NCBI RefSeq assembly: GCF_949298305.1
Contig: NZ_CASFWU010000003.1
Coordinates: 11,616 to 75,615 of the forward strand
Reading direction: 5' to 3'
DNA: 64,000 nt
Source: an uncultured Bacteroides sp.
GTDB lineage: Bacteria > Bacteroidota > Bacteroidia > Bacteroidales > Bacteroidaceae
Shown here piece after piece: positions 45,786-53,344 of the stretch; the first letter of the stretch is position 1, and every line of letters starts with the position of its first letter. A program made the position numbers and the translations under genes. Below the pieces are notes generated by a model that did no database searches, was not told where the DNA came from, and saw only the letters and a list, made by a program, of their open reading frames with translations.

Positions 45786-46154
45786 ATGAAAAGCTATGTA
45801 TTTTTAGACGGCATCCGTTTCTATGCCTACCACGGTGTAGGGGCCCAGGAAGAATTGGTAGGCAACGAGTTCACCGTCAGCCTGCGCCTGCAGGTCGACA
45901 TCCGGCAGGCGGCCGAAACAGACCGCGTGGAAGACACCGTCAGCTATGCCGATGTGTACGAGGCCGTAAAGGCCGAAATGAAAATACCGTCCGAGCTGCT
46001 GGAGCATGTGGCAGGACGCATCGTGAAGCGAGTGCTGCACGACTTCCCGACCGTGGAGGCCGTCAGTCTGAAACTGGCCAAACGCAATCCGCCCATGGGA
46101 GCCGACCTTGAAGGGGCCGGCGTGGAAATCTGCTGCGAACGGGCCGACTTCTAA
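45786..46154 (+). CDS. folB: Dihydroneopterin aldolase
   Basis: A 122-residue cytoplasmic enzyme of folate synthesis that splits 7,8-dihydroneopterin into 6-hydroxymethyl-dihydropterin and glycolaldehyde. Recognisable parts are FLDGIRFYAYHGVGAQEE (with the conserved Tyr-His region), DTVSYADVYEAVKAEM, and LKLAKRNPPMGADLEGAGVEI (the conserved Lys and Pro-Pro). Length is normal. It is a single-gene unit, convergent with the glycosyltransferase gene 6 bases away. Confidence 0.93.
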   Translation: MKSYVFLDGIRFYAYHGVGAQEELVGNEFTVSLRLQVDIRQAAETDRVEDTVSYADVYEAVKAEMKIPSELLEHVAGRIVKRVLHDFPTVEAVSLKLAKRNPPMGADLEGAGVEICCERADF

Positions 46155-46160
46155 CCGGGG

Positions 46161-47183
46161 TCAGGAAACCAGGGAGGAGTAAAACCTCTTCCCGCGCAGG
46201 TAGAAACGAATCAAAATGCTGTATGCCGTTCGTTCGGGTATGCCGACCGGACGGGCTTGGGCCATGTTCTCCTCGCGGGCGGCGGCAAAAGAAGGACGGA
46301 GCTGCCGGTAGGCACGCCGCGCACGCACCACAGCCCAGGCATTGGCGGGCTGGAGCTTGAGCAGGAAGGTGAGGGCAGCCACATAGTCGAGCACGGCACG
46401 CACCCGCATGACGGGACGAAGCTCGGCCGTAGGCAGGTTCTTGTAGAGCATCAGCAGGTTGTTGCGGAAGTTGAGGAAAGTCTTGCGGGGATTCTCTTTC
46501 TTCAAGGTAGCGCCTCCCACGTGGTAGACCACACTGGCCGGCACGCACACCAGCCCGCGGCCACGGGCACGCAGCCGCCAGCAGAGGTCTATCTCCTCCA
46601 TGTGGGCAAAGAAGCGGCCGTCCAGACCGCCCGCCCCGCGATAGTCGGCCAGACGGATGAACAGTGCCGCACCCGTGGCCCAAAAGACGGGCGCTACGGT
46701 GTCGTACTGTCCGCAGTCGTCCTCCACCACGCCCAGAATGCGGCCGCGACAGAAGGGATAACCGTAACGGTCGATGAAGCCGCCGGCCGCACCGGCATAC
46801 TCGAACTGTTCGTGACGGTGCCAGCTGCGTATCTTGGGCTGACAGGCCGCCACTTCGGGATGGGCATCCATATAGGCGACGAGAGGCGACAGCCAGTGCT
46901 CCGTCACCTCCACGTCGGAGTTGAGCAGCACCACATATTCGGCCTCCACCTGACGCAACGCCAGGTTGTAGCCGTCGGCAAAGCCATAATTACGGTCCAG
47001 CAGGATGAGACGTACGGAGGGAAACTCACGGCGGAGCATGGCCACGGAATCGTCCGTAGAACCATTGTCTGCCACATAAACCACTGCGCCGTCCGCCTCG
47101 GAACAACGGACCACGGACGGCAGAAACGAACGGAGCATATCGCATCCGTTCCAATTCAATATCACGACTGCTACTTTATCCAT
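46161..47183 (-). CDS. GT2 family glycosyltransferase
   Basis: A 340-residue glycosyltransferase of the rhamnosyltransferase-like GT2 type. The GT-A fold shows VAVVILNWNGCDML at the start, the nucleotide-binding VADNGSTDDSV, and the metal-binding DxD-like LLNSDVEVT. FFAHMEEIDLCWRLRARG is a conserved acceptor-side block. It probably adds a sugar to a surface polysaccharide or lipid. The ATG at 47183 overlaps the end of the acyltransferase gene by 8 bases, so the mtaB-acyltransferase-GT2 genes form one operon. Confidence 0.88.
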   Translation of the reverse strand: MDKVAVVILNWNGCDMLRSFLPSVVRCSEADGAVVYVADNGSTDDSVAMLRREFPSVRLILLDRNYGFADGYNLALRQVEAEYVVLLNSDVEVTEHWLSPLVAYMDAHPEVAACQPKIRSWHRHEQFEYAGAAGGFIDRYGYPFCRGRILGVVEDDCGQYDTVAPVFWATGAALFIRLADYRGAGGLDGRFFAHMEEIDLCWRLRARGRGLVCVPASVVYHVGGATLKKENPRKTFLNFRNNLLMLYKNLPTAELRPVMRVRAVLDYVAALTFLLKLQPANAWAVVRARRAYRQLRPSFAAAREENMAQARPVGIPERTAYSILIRFYLRGKRFYSSLVS

Positions 47184-48078
47184 GCTGTACCACATCTTCA
47201 CGTTTCAATTTCCAGCGCTTGTGCGACCAGAACCAGTAAGGCGGATTGCGGCGGATGGTCTGTTCCAGCCGTCGGGCAAAGCATTCGGTTATCTCGCCGT
47301 CGGCCGTCTGCCGGGGAGTCTCGGTGACGAGGTCGAAGGAAACCTTGCAGTATCCTCTCTTCACCCGCTGCAACTCACAGTAGAATACGGGGAAATCCAT
47401 CAGCTTGGCTATACGCTCGGCTCCGTCCATGAACACCGTGTCCTGATTGAGGAAGGTGGTCCAGTAATGGGCCTCGCTGCGGTTGGGCGACTGGTCGGTA
47501 ATCAGACCGATAGCCATGCGCTTGCCGGAACGGCGCAGCCCGATGACCTCGCGGGCGGTGGAGTGCTTGGGCACGTTGTAGCCGCCGAAACGGGCACGGA
47601 TGCGCTTGAACATCTCGTCCAAATAAGAATTGTGAAGAGGCTTGTAGACCTGCACAGGCACATCACCGGGAGACATGATGGACCCCATGCCGATAATCCA
47701 CTCGAAGTTGGCATAGTGGGGGATGAGCAGGACAATGCCGCCATGCTTGTCTATCATACGAAGATATTCCTCGCGGTTGTCATACTCCATACGGCGGGAA
47801 AGTTCCCGAAAGGAGATGCGCAGCAGCTTGATTTCCTCGAGCATGTAGTCGCAGATGTAGTGATAGAAGCGGCGCTCTATCCCGGCCAATTCCTGTTCGG
47901 ACTTCTCGGGAAAAGAGTTTCTCAAATTGGTACGCACCACACGGCGGCGGTAATGAACCACGTGGCGCATGAGGAAACAAAGCCCATCGGACAGTACATA
48001 GAGAGCCCGGAAAGGCAGCAGGGCAAGCAGCCACATGCCTGCATAGGTCAGCAGATATATCAGTCTCGATTTCATCAT
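47176..48078 (-). CDS. Lipid A biosynthesis-type acyltransferase (LpxL/HtrB family)
   Basis: A 300-residue membrane-associated acyltransferase. An N-terminal hydrophobic helix (about 5-30) precedes the catalytic HxxxxE-type block in LLIPHYANFEWIIGMG, with later family segments GLITDQSPN and DGAERIAKLMDFPVFYCEL. In the family the enzyme adds a secondary acyl chain to lipid A. The ATG overlaps the mtaB stop as ATGA, a sign of translational coupling. A second ATG follows at 48075. Confidence 0.88.
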   Translation of the reverse strand: MMKSRLIYLLTYAGMWLLALLPFRALYVLSDGLCFLMRHVVHYRRRVVRTNLRNSFPEKSEQELAGIERRFYHYICDYMLEEIKLLRISFRELSRRMEYDNREEYLRMIDKHGGIVLLIPHYANFEWIIGMGSIMSPGDVPVQVYKPLHNSYLDEMFKRIRARFGGYNVPKHSTAREVIGLRRSGKRMAIGLITDQSPNRSEAHYWTTFLNQDTVFMDGAERIAKLMDFPVFYCELQRVKRGYCKVSFDLVTETPRQTADGEITECFARRLEQTIRRNPPYWFWSHKRWKLKREDVVQHG

Positions 48079-49406
48079 TCCAGGGTTTGATTCAAAACTT
48101 CACCCACAAGGGCCGTTCCATCTGCATTGAAACTGCCCAAACGCACAGGCAGCACACGGTTGTCGAGGTTGTCATCGTGAGGCACCTCTACCCGGATATA
48201 ATTAGGAGTGAAGCCGTGCATGGGCATTCCGGCCTTGGAGCGCTCCAACAGCACCGGCATGACCTGCCCCACGTGGCGGGCGTAGAAGGCATGAGTCTTC
48301 TCGTCCGACAGTTCCAACAGGCAGCGGCTGCGACGGTGTTTCTCTTCGGGCGGCACCGCATGTTCTATCTTCAACGCCTGAGTGCCCGGACGCTCGGAGT
48401 AACTGAACACATGGAGCTGGGTGACATCCAACCCCCGGATGAAGCCGTAGGCCTGATTGAAATACTCCTCAGTCTCGCCACGTGTACCCACAATGACGTC
48501 CACACCGATAAAGGCATCGGGCATTTCGGTCTTGATTTCGTTGACTTTAGAGGCGAACAGGGCTGTATCGTAACGACGGCGCATCAGCTTCAGCACCTCG
48601 TCGGAGCCAGACTGCAAGGGAATGTGGAAGTGGGGCATGAACCGCCGCGAACGGGCCACGAAGCGGATGATGTCGTCCGTCAGCAAGTTGGGCTCGATGG
48701 ACGAAATGCGGTAACGCTCAATGCCTTCCACCCCGTCGAGCGCCTTCACCAGGTCGAAGAAGGTCTCGCCGGTAGACTTGCCGAAATCGCCGATGTTGAC
48801 CCCCGTCAGCACAATCTCCTTACCGCCCTCGGCAGCAGCCTGACGGGCCTGTTCCACCATGGAGGCGATGCTGCCGTTGCGGCTGCGCCCCCGGGCAAAG
48901 GGGATGGTGCAGTAAGAGCAGAAATAGTCGCAACCGTCCTGCACCTTCAGAAAGTAGCGGGTACGGTCGCCGCGCGAACAGGAGGGGGCAAAGGAACGGA
49001 TGTCCTTCAAGGGCGAAGTATAAGACTCGCCTGCCGCGTGCTTCTGCAAGTTGCCCAGGTACTGGAGCAGGTCTTTCTTCTGCTCGGCACCCAGCACCAC
49101 GTCCACACCCTCAATGCGGGCCACCGTATCGGGTTTCAGCTGGGCATAGCAGCCGGTAACCACCACAAAGGCGCCCGGATGCTGTTTTACCAGCCGGTGG
49201 ATGGCCTGGCGGCACTTCTTGTCGGCCACCTCGGTCACCGAACAGGTGTTTACCACACAAATGTCGGCCTTCTCGCCTCTGCGGGCCGTGCGCACACCCG
49301 CTTCCTGCAAAATCCGGCCGATGGTCGAAGTCTCCGAAAAGTTCAGCTTACAACCCAACGTGTAGTAAACGGCCGTCTTGTTCTGGAATATATTGGTATC
49401 TATCAT
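48075..49406 (-). CDS. mtaB: tRNA t6A37 methylthiotransferase MtaB
   Basis: A 443-residue radical-SAM enzyme that makes ms2t6A at position 37 of ANN-decoding tRNAs. N-terminal UPF0004 cysteines are seen in YYTLGCKLNFSE, VVNTCSVTE and VVTGCYAQL. The radical-SAM CxxxCxxC is in DGCDYFCSYCTIPFARG, and a C-terminal TRAM-like domain ends the protein. Length is typical. The ATG at 49406 is chosen; a longer frame to 49451 crosses the promoter element at 49430-49437. First gene of the operon with the acyltransferase and glycosyltransferase. Confidence 0.92.
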   Translation of the reverse strand: MIDTNIFQNKTAVYYTLGCKLNFSETSTIGRILQEAGVRTARRGEKADICVVNTCSVTEVADKKCRQAIHRLVKQHPGAFVVVTGCYAQLKPDTVARIEGVDVVLGAEQKKDLLQYLGNLQKHAAGESYTSPLKDIRSFAPSCSRGDRTRYFLKVQDGCDYFCSYCTIPFARGRSRNGSIASMVEQARQAAAEGGKEIVLTGVNIGDFGKSTGETFFDLVKALDGVEGIERYRISSIEPNLLTDDIIRFVARSRRFMPHFHIPLQSGSDEVLKLMRRRYDTALFASKVNEIKTEMPDAFIGVDVIVGTRGETEEYFNQAYGFIRGLDVTQLHVFSYSERPGTQALKIEHAVPPEEKHRRSRCLLELSDEKTHAFYARHVGQVMPVLLERSKAGMPMHGFTPNYIRVEVPHDDNLDNRVLPVRLGSFNADGTALVGEVLNQTLE

Positions 49407-49429
49407 GAGTCTATCACACAAATTCACTG

Positions 49430-49437
49430 CAAAGATA
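49430..49437 (-). promoter_or_regulatory. -7 element of the mtaB operon
   Basis: Minus-strand TATCTTTG, 24 bases before the chosen mtaB ATG. Confidence 0.6.
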
Positions 49438-49676
49438 TACATTATTATCATATATAGCTACTTTTGCCGGCCCTCCAAACAGGAATGCCGCAACGGCAAC
49501 CACAGCGTCATGTACAGCTCAGCCAGGCATATCCGACCGCCCTTCCAAGTCAGCAACATGTTATGCAACATAAATACATGAAGTGCAAGTATCAGTAATA
49601 CAAATAATTAAAAAACGCATTACAAAAATCAATAAAAAAAGTTAGCCTTAAGAGAACAACATATCTAAAAAGTATA

Positions 49677-49684
49677 TACCTTTG
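49677..49684 (+). promoter_or_regulatory. -7 element of the 53-residue lipoprotein gene
   Basis: TACCTTTG, 52 bases before the ATG at 49736. The palindromic box TGTTATGCAACA is centred about 115 bases upstream of it. Confidence 0.6.
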
Positions 49685-49735
49685 CAGCGTTTTAATAAAG
49701 CAATTGATTGTATTACGTTTTAAAAAGCAAAGAAA

Positions 49736-49897
49736 ATGAAAAAATTAGTTTTAATGGCAGCAGCTATCGTAGCAGTATCTTTCGCATCTTGTGGTAACAA
49801 AGCAGCTAACGCTGAACAAGCAGCCGCTGATTCTATCCGTATCGCTGATTCAGCTGATACAGTAGCAGCCGATAGCGCAGCTGTTGTAGCTGAATAA
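49736..49897 (+). CDS. Tiny lipoprotein (53 residues)
   Basis: A complete 53-residue gene. It encodes a short signal peptide with a lipobox ending in SFASCGNK (Cys about residue 19), then a mature tail of about 35 residues made almost only of Ala, Asp, Ser, Val, Glu and Thr (for example DSIRIADSADTVAADSAAVV). It has its own promoter and a strong terminator, so it is an independent monocistronic unit, and its uniform AT-leaning codons differ from the GC-rich neighbours in a way often seen in highly expressed Bacteroides genes. Small abundant lipoproteins of this kind are known in the group, but no function can be given. Confidence 0.85.
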   Translation: MKKLVLMAAAIVAVSFASCGNKAANAEQAAADSIRIADSADTVAADSAAVVAE

Positions 49898-49923
49898 TTC
49901 AGCCCAACAACTCGAGGGAATTG

Positions 49924-49960
49924 AAAGTCTGACGTGCGAAAGCACACCAGACTTTTTTTA
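49924..49960 (+). terminator. Intrinsic terminator of the tiny lipoprotein gene
   Basis: AAAGTCTG (49924-49931) pairs with CAGACTTT (49948-49955), with GTGC/GCAC pairing inside and a run of T after the stem. Confidence 0.85.
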
Positions 49961-50520
49961 TGCCCTTACGACAACTGCTCCGCCGGCCAGGCCGCGCCCC
50001 ATCACACTCCCCCCCACTCCGAACACGGACCCAGGTTTCACACCGTCCATATTCAACTTTCACCTGCACATCCTTCACCGCTTCACAACGTCGCAAACCG
50101 CTAATCGCCAACAGATTCCGGTGAAACATCCATTTCACGACATCCGCCACCTGCCTGCACCGGCTATCCCGCTCCGCATTATCCCACATCGGTGTGAAAC
50201 ATACCGGCACACTCCCCCTCACACAAACCGGAACCACTTTTCCCCATGTTACATCTCAGGATTCGTGCATGTTACACGACACCTCCCTTCACCCGACAAA
50301 TGCAGTAACGAGAAAAGGGCAGTGTGAAACGGCAGAAAGCACAAAAAGAGCGCAAGGTTCACAGCAACGCCCTGTATATCAAGACTGAAATTCTAACGTG
50401 AAAGCGTGACGGCCGGTTCGTAAAACAAGAACAGAAGCGGTCCGGGAGCCTTCCTCCCCGCCCTGTCAAGCACCCGACACACTTCACCGCCACCAAACGG
50501 GAGTGGTGCTGCGGAGCCGG

Positions 50521-50608
50521 ACCGTGCAAGCTCCGCCCCCAGACCATGCAAGCACGGCTTACGAACCATGCAGGCTTCCTCCACGCACCATGCAGGCAAC
50601 TGCCGCGA
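50521..50608. repeat. 22-base tandem array F, 4 units
   Basis: Four 22-base units start at 50521, 50543, 50565 and 50587. They begin ACCGTGCAAGC, ACCATGCAAGC, ACCATGCAGGC and ACCATGCAGGC. The shared first 11 bases match arrays B and D; the last 11 are variable. Confidence 0.92.
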
Positions 50609-50758
50609 GCCGAACAAACGGCCAGAAAAAACTCCCCGAACGACTGCCTTGAAGCGAAAACAGCCCAGATTCAGTTAATTATTGGCCTTATTTCACAAAA
50701 AAGGATATTATACGCAAGATAAATGAAGAAAGATAGTGCATTATCCAAATGAAAACCC

Positions 50759-50909
50759 TTCCTTTGCAGCACGAACAATAAAGGATGCTATTACGACGAG
50801 CGTTTCATGATGCTTCTCCCCGACTTCCCTTGTCGGGAATTATCATTTCTGATTACTACCTTCCAACCAGTTCTTTTATTGCGAACCAATCATTTAATTT
50901 TTATTTTTT
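50759..50909 (+). promoter_or_regulatory. Weak promoter and long structured leader of the RRM gene
   Basis: TTCCTTTG (50759-50766) is one base from TAnnTTTG. The predicted leader of about 135 bases contains a hairpin, CCCGAC (50819-50824) with GTCGGG (50832-50837), and flanking ATGAT/ATCAT pairing. The length and structure suggest post-transcriptional control, possibly by the RNA-binding protein itself. Confidence 0.4.
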
Positions 50910-51155
50910 ATGAACATGTACATTGGAAACCTTAACTACAAGGTTAATGAATCAGATTTGAGAGAGATTATGGAAGAATACGGAACAGTTGAATCGGTCA
51001 GGCTCGTCACCGACCGTGAGACACGCCGTTCAAAAGGCTTTGCCTTCGTTGACATGCCCAAGGACTCCGAAGCACGCCACGCCATCAGAGAGCTGAACGG
51101 CTCGGAATATGCCGGCAGGCAAATGGTGGTTAAGGAAGCAATTCCCAAAAACTAA
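50910..51155 (+). CDS. RRM-domain RNA-binding protein
   Basis: An 81-residue protein that is essentially one RNA-recognition motif. RNP2 is MYIGNLNY at residues 2-9 and RNP1 is KGFAFVDM, with the basic segment TDRETRRSKG before it. Small single-RRM proteins are abundant in Bacteroides; RbpB of B. thetaiotaomicron is one that binds small RNAs and affects polysaccharide utilisation. This protein is a candidate relative, but several paralogs usually exist, so orthology is not established. It has a long leader. A terminator shared with the convergent rplI operon follows. Confidence 0.93.
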   Translation: MNMYIGNLNYKVNESDLREIMEEYGTVESVRLVTDRETRRSKGFAFVDMPKDSEARHAIRELNGSEYAGRQMVVKEAIPKN

Positions 51156-51177
51156 TCCCATCAAACGCACGGACAAA

Positions 51178-51215
51178 TAAAAAAGAGGCATCTCCCTTCG
51201 GGGAAGATGCCTCTT
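51178..51215 (-). terminator. Terminator of the rpsF-rpsR-rplI operon
   Basis: AAGAGGCATCT (51183-51193) pairs with AGATGCCTCTT (51205-51215); read on the minus strand the stem is followed by TTTTTT. It may also act on the convergent RRM transcript. Confidence 0.85.
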
Positions 51216-51238
51216 GCATTATTGTAAGAATCTGTCTT

Positions 51239-51688
51239 TTATGCTTCTTCAGCAACAACTTCAAAAGGAATTTCAACAGAAACTTCCTTATGGAGTTTAA
51301 CAACAGCAACATAGTTGCCCACTTCTTTTACGGCTTCTTTTACCACAATCAGCTTGCGGTCAACGTTATGACCCAGCTTAGCCAGCTCGTCGGCAATCTG
51401 GATGTTGCCAACAGAACCGAAGATGGTACCCGTAGAGCTTACCTTGGTAGCAATCTTCAAAGAAACGCCTTGCAGCTTGGCAGCCAGTTCTTCGGCATCC
51501 TTTTTGATTTTTTCCAGTTTGTGAGCGCGCTGCTTCAGCTCTTCAGCCAGCATCTTCTTGGCAGCCGGTGAAGCGATAACAGCCTTACCTGTGGGGATGA
51601 GGTAGTTACGACCGTAACCTGACTTAACGTTTACGATGTCGTTCTTATAACCCAAGTTAATTACGTCTTCTTTCAATATAATTTCCAT
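51239..51688 (-). CDS. rplI: 50S ribosomal protein L9
   Basis: A 149-residue ribosomal protein. The N-terminal rRNA-binding domain reads MEIILKEDVINLGYKNDIVN with the family segment GYGRNYLIPTGKAVIA; a long connecting helix (about 42-75) and the C-terminal domain (TKVSSTGTIFGSVGNIQIAD) follow. Length is standard. Third gene of the rpsF-rpsR-rplI operon, 18 bases after rpsR. Confidence 0.97.
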   Translation of the reverse strand: MEIILKEDVINLGYKNDIVNVKSGYGRNYLIPTGKAVIASPAAKKMLAEELKQRAHKLEKIKKDAEELAAKLQGVSLKIATKVSSTGTIFGSVGNIQIADELAKLGHNVDRKLIVVKEAVKEVGNYVAVVKLHKEVSVEIPFEVVAEEA

Positions 51689-51706
51689 ACTATCTCCTCC
51701 TTCTTA

Positions 51707-51979
51707 TTATTTCATCATATCAGTTACATAAGGCAGCAGTGCCAAGTGACGTGCTCTCTTCACAGCCTGAGCCACACGACGCTGATACTTCAAAGAAGTA
51801 CCTGTAATACGACGCGGAAGGATTTTTCCCTGCTCGTTCAAGAACTTCTTCAAGAATTCGGGATCTTTGTAGTCAATGTACTTGATACCGCTCTTTTTGA
51901 AACGGCAGTACTTTTTCTTCTTAACATCTACTGAGGGCGGAGTTAAATATCTGATTTCTGATTGAACTTGTTGTGCCAT
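51707..51979 (-). CDS. rpsR: 30S ribosomal protein S18
   Basis: A 90-residue ribosomal protein that pairs with S6 on the small subunit. Family segments are YCRFKKSGIKYIDYKDPEFL and PRRITGTSLKYQRRVAQAVK. It follows rpsF after two bases. Confidence 0.97.
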   Translation of the reverse strand: MAQQVQSEIRYLTPPSVDVKKKKYCRFKKSGIKYIDYKDPEFLKKFLNEQGKILPRRITGTSLKYQRRVAQAVKRARHLALLPYVTDMMK

Positions 51980-51981
51980 GA

Positions 51982-52326
51982 TTAATCCTCCTTTTTAGTT
52001 GATTTAACACTTCTTCTCTTCGCAGCGTATTCGGCAGCGTATTTGTCCTGCTTGAAAGTCAGGAAACGGATAACGCGTTCGTCACGACGGAAGTTTACTT
52101 CCAATTTCTCGATAACTGCGGGTTCTGCATTGAACTCAATCAGCTGATAGAATCCTGTAGACTTCTTCTGGATAGGATATGCCAGCTTCTTCAGTCCCCA
52201 GTTTTCTTCATTCACAATCTCAGCACCTTCAGCAGTGAGGATGCCTTTGAATTTTTCTACCGCTTCCTTCATCTGTACATCAGACAAAACGGGAGTCAAA
52301 ATGAAAACGGTTTCGTATTGATTCAT
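51982..52326 (-). CDS. rpsF: 30S ribosomal protein S6
   Basis: A 114-residue ribosomal protein with the S6 fold: YETVFILTPVLSD at the start, LAYPIQKKSTGFYQLIEF and FRRDERVIRFLTFK later, and a basic tail (AAKRRSVKSTKKED). First gene of the operon, with a textbook promoter upstream (52373-52403). Confidence 0.97.
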   Translation of the reverse strand: MNQYETVFILTPVLSDVQMKEAVEKFKGILTAEGAEIVNEENWGLKKLAYPIQKKSTGFYQLIEFNAEPAVIEKLEVNFRRDERVIRFLTFKQDKYAAEYAAKRRSVKSTKKED

Positions 52327-52372
52327 ACTTGCTAATTAATAAATAAAATGTTTTGTTTAAAAAATTGCGGTG

Positions 52373-52403
52373 CAAAGGTAGACATTTTATTTTGAACTAC
52401 AAA
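52373..52403 (-). promoter_or_regulatory. Full Bacteroides promoter of rpsF (TTTG-N19-TACCTTTG)
   Basis: On the minus strand, TTTG (52400-52403) is followed after exactly 19 bases by TACCTTTG (52373-52380). This is the canonical primary-sigma promoter form. Confidence 0.85.
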
Positions 52404-52453
52404 CATTTAATGTTTTTTTGTGCGCGAAGGTAGGAATTATCGGACAAGAAAGG

Positions 52454-52461
52454 TATCTTTG
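52454..52461 (+). promoter_or_regulatory. -7 element of the MarR-family gene
   Basis: TATCTTTG, 25 bases before the ATG at 52486. The expected transcript start lies after the upstream part of the open frame, supporting this start codon. Confidence 0.6.
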
Positions 52462-52485
52462 CAAAGTTGTTTAAACAATAATTTC

Positions 52486-52932
52486 ATGATAGAGCAGTTC
52501 AACTTTGACATCCGACTGATCTTTGCCATATTGAACGGCAAGGTATCTGCTGCCATCAACCGCAAAATGTCGCGCAACTTCCGCCAGAACGGACTGGAAA
52601 TCACCCCCGAACAATGGACGGTGCTAATCTTCCTGTGGGAAAAAGACGGCGTAACACAGCAAGAGTTGTGCAATGCAACCTTCAAGGACAAACCCAGCAT
52701 GACACGCCTCATCGACAACATGGAACGGCAACACCTGGTTGTACGCATCTCGGACAAAAAAGACCGGCGCATCAATCTGATTCACCTGACCAAGGACGGA
52801 AGAGAACTGGAGGAGCAGGCACGCATCGTTGCCAACCAGACCCTGAAAGAAGCCCTGCAAGGAGTGACCATCGACGAGCTCAGCATCGGGCAGGAATTGC
52901 TGAAAAAAATATTTTTCAACACCAAAGATTGA
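52486..52932 (+). CDS. MarR-family transcriptional regulator
   Basis: A 148-residue winged-helix regulator, a usual length for MarR. The DNA-binding part includes ITPEQWTVLIFLWEKDGVTQ and the recognition region ATFKDKPSMTRLIDNMERQ, and the wing is ISDKKDRRINLIHLT. The ligand and targets are unknown. It is the only gene of its transcript seen here; the small membrane protein gene follows after about 155 bases. Confidence 0.9.
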   Translation: MIEQFNFDIRLIFAILNGKVSAAINRKMSRNFRQNGLEITPEQWTVLIFLWEKDGVTQQELCNATFKDKPSMTRLIDNMERQHLVVRISDKKDRRINLIHLTKDGRELEEQARIVANQTLKEALQGVTIDELSIGQELLKKIFFNTKD

Positions 52933-53088
52933 ACCCGAAACACCCCATTATCTCCCGCCGGCATCTGTATTCTCCATTAAAATAAGAGGAATAATGGTTT
53001 TTTTTCAAAAATAATTTCGCTTGTTGAAGAATTATGCTTTTCTTTGTAACAAGAAAAAGAATATAATAATCTATTAAAATACACACAC

Positions 53089-53265
53089 ATGAAAGGCTTA
53101 TTAAAAAATCTGGGTTTGATATTAATCCTGGTGGCAGCTGTAATCTTAATCGCATGCTCATTCACCGGCAACGTTAACGACAACATGATTTTGGGCAGCT
53201 CTGCAGCTTTGCTCGTAATCGGACTGATTGTCTACATTGTCATCAACAAGAAAATTGCCGATTGA
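53089..53265 (+). CDS. Small two-helix membrane protein (58 residues)
   Basis: A complete 58-residue frame with two hydrophobic segments: LGLILILVAAVILIACSF (about 8-25) and SSAALLVIGLIVYIVINKK (about 37-55). The first could also be a lipoprotein signal with Cys in LIACSF, though a charged start and second helix favour an integral membrane protein. Unknown function. It ends just before a strong bidirectional terminator and faces rprY. Confidence 0.75.
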   Translation: MKGLLKNLGLILILVAAVILIACSFTGNVNDNMILGSSAALLVIGLIVYIVINKKIAD

Positions 53266-53280
53266 TATCAAAAAAAGAAC

Positions 53281-53330
53281 AAGAAATAAGAAAGGCGGTC
53301 TGCTTACGTAGACCGCCTTTCTTATTTCTT
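53281..53330. terminator. Perfect bidirectional terminator
   Basis: Two 21-base perfectly complementary arms (53281-53301 and 53310-53330, core AAAGGCGGTCT/AGACCGCCTTT) with an 8-base loop. The arms carry A-rich and T-rich ends, so it can end both the small-protein transcript and rprXY. Confidence 0.9.
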
Positions 53331-53344
53331 TCTGCAAGAAGAGA

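Larger units (their letters stand above)
49407..49735. other. Divergent promoter region with palindromic box
   Basis: No gene is seen in these 329 bases. Elements are the mtaB -7 element (minus-strand TATCTTTG, 49430-49437), the box TGTTATGCAACA at 49559-49570 (inside ATGTT...AACAT), an AT-rich stretch, and the -7 element TACCTTTG of the tiny lipoprotein gene at 49677-49684. Confidence 0.6.
49898..50909. other. 1-kb intergenic region with repeats and RRM leader
   Basis: No protein gene is supported. Contents in order are a terminator (49924-49960), a degenerate stretch rich in TTTCAC/GTGAAAC words (TTTCAC at 50036 and 50058, 22 bases apart), array F (50521-50608), a weak -7 element TTCCTTTG at 50759-50766, and a leader of about 135 bases with a CCCGAC...GTCGGG hairpin before the RRM gene. 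Confidence 0.55.

Noticed and set aside
50036..50400. A periodic array of TTTCAC/GTGAAAC words
   Set aside because: One pair is exactly 22 bases apart, but the others are irregular; it may be a decayed array but cannot be supported.
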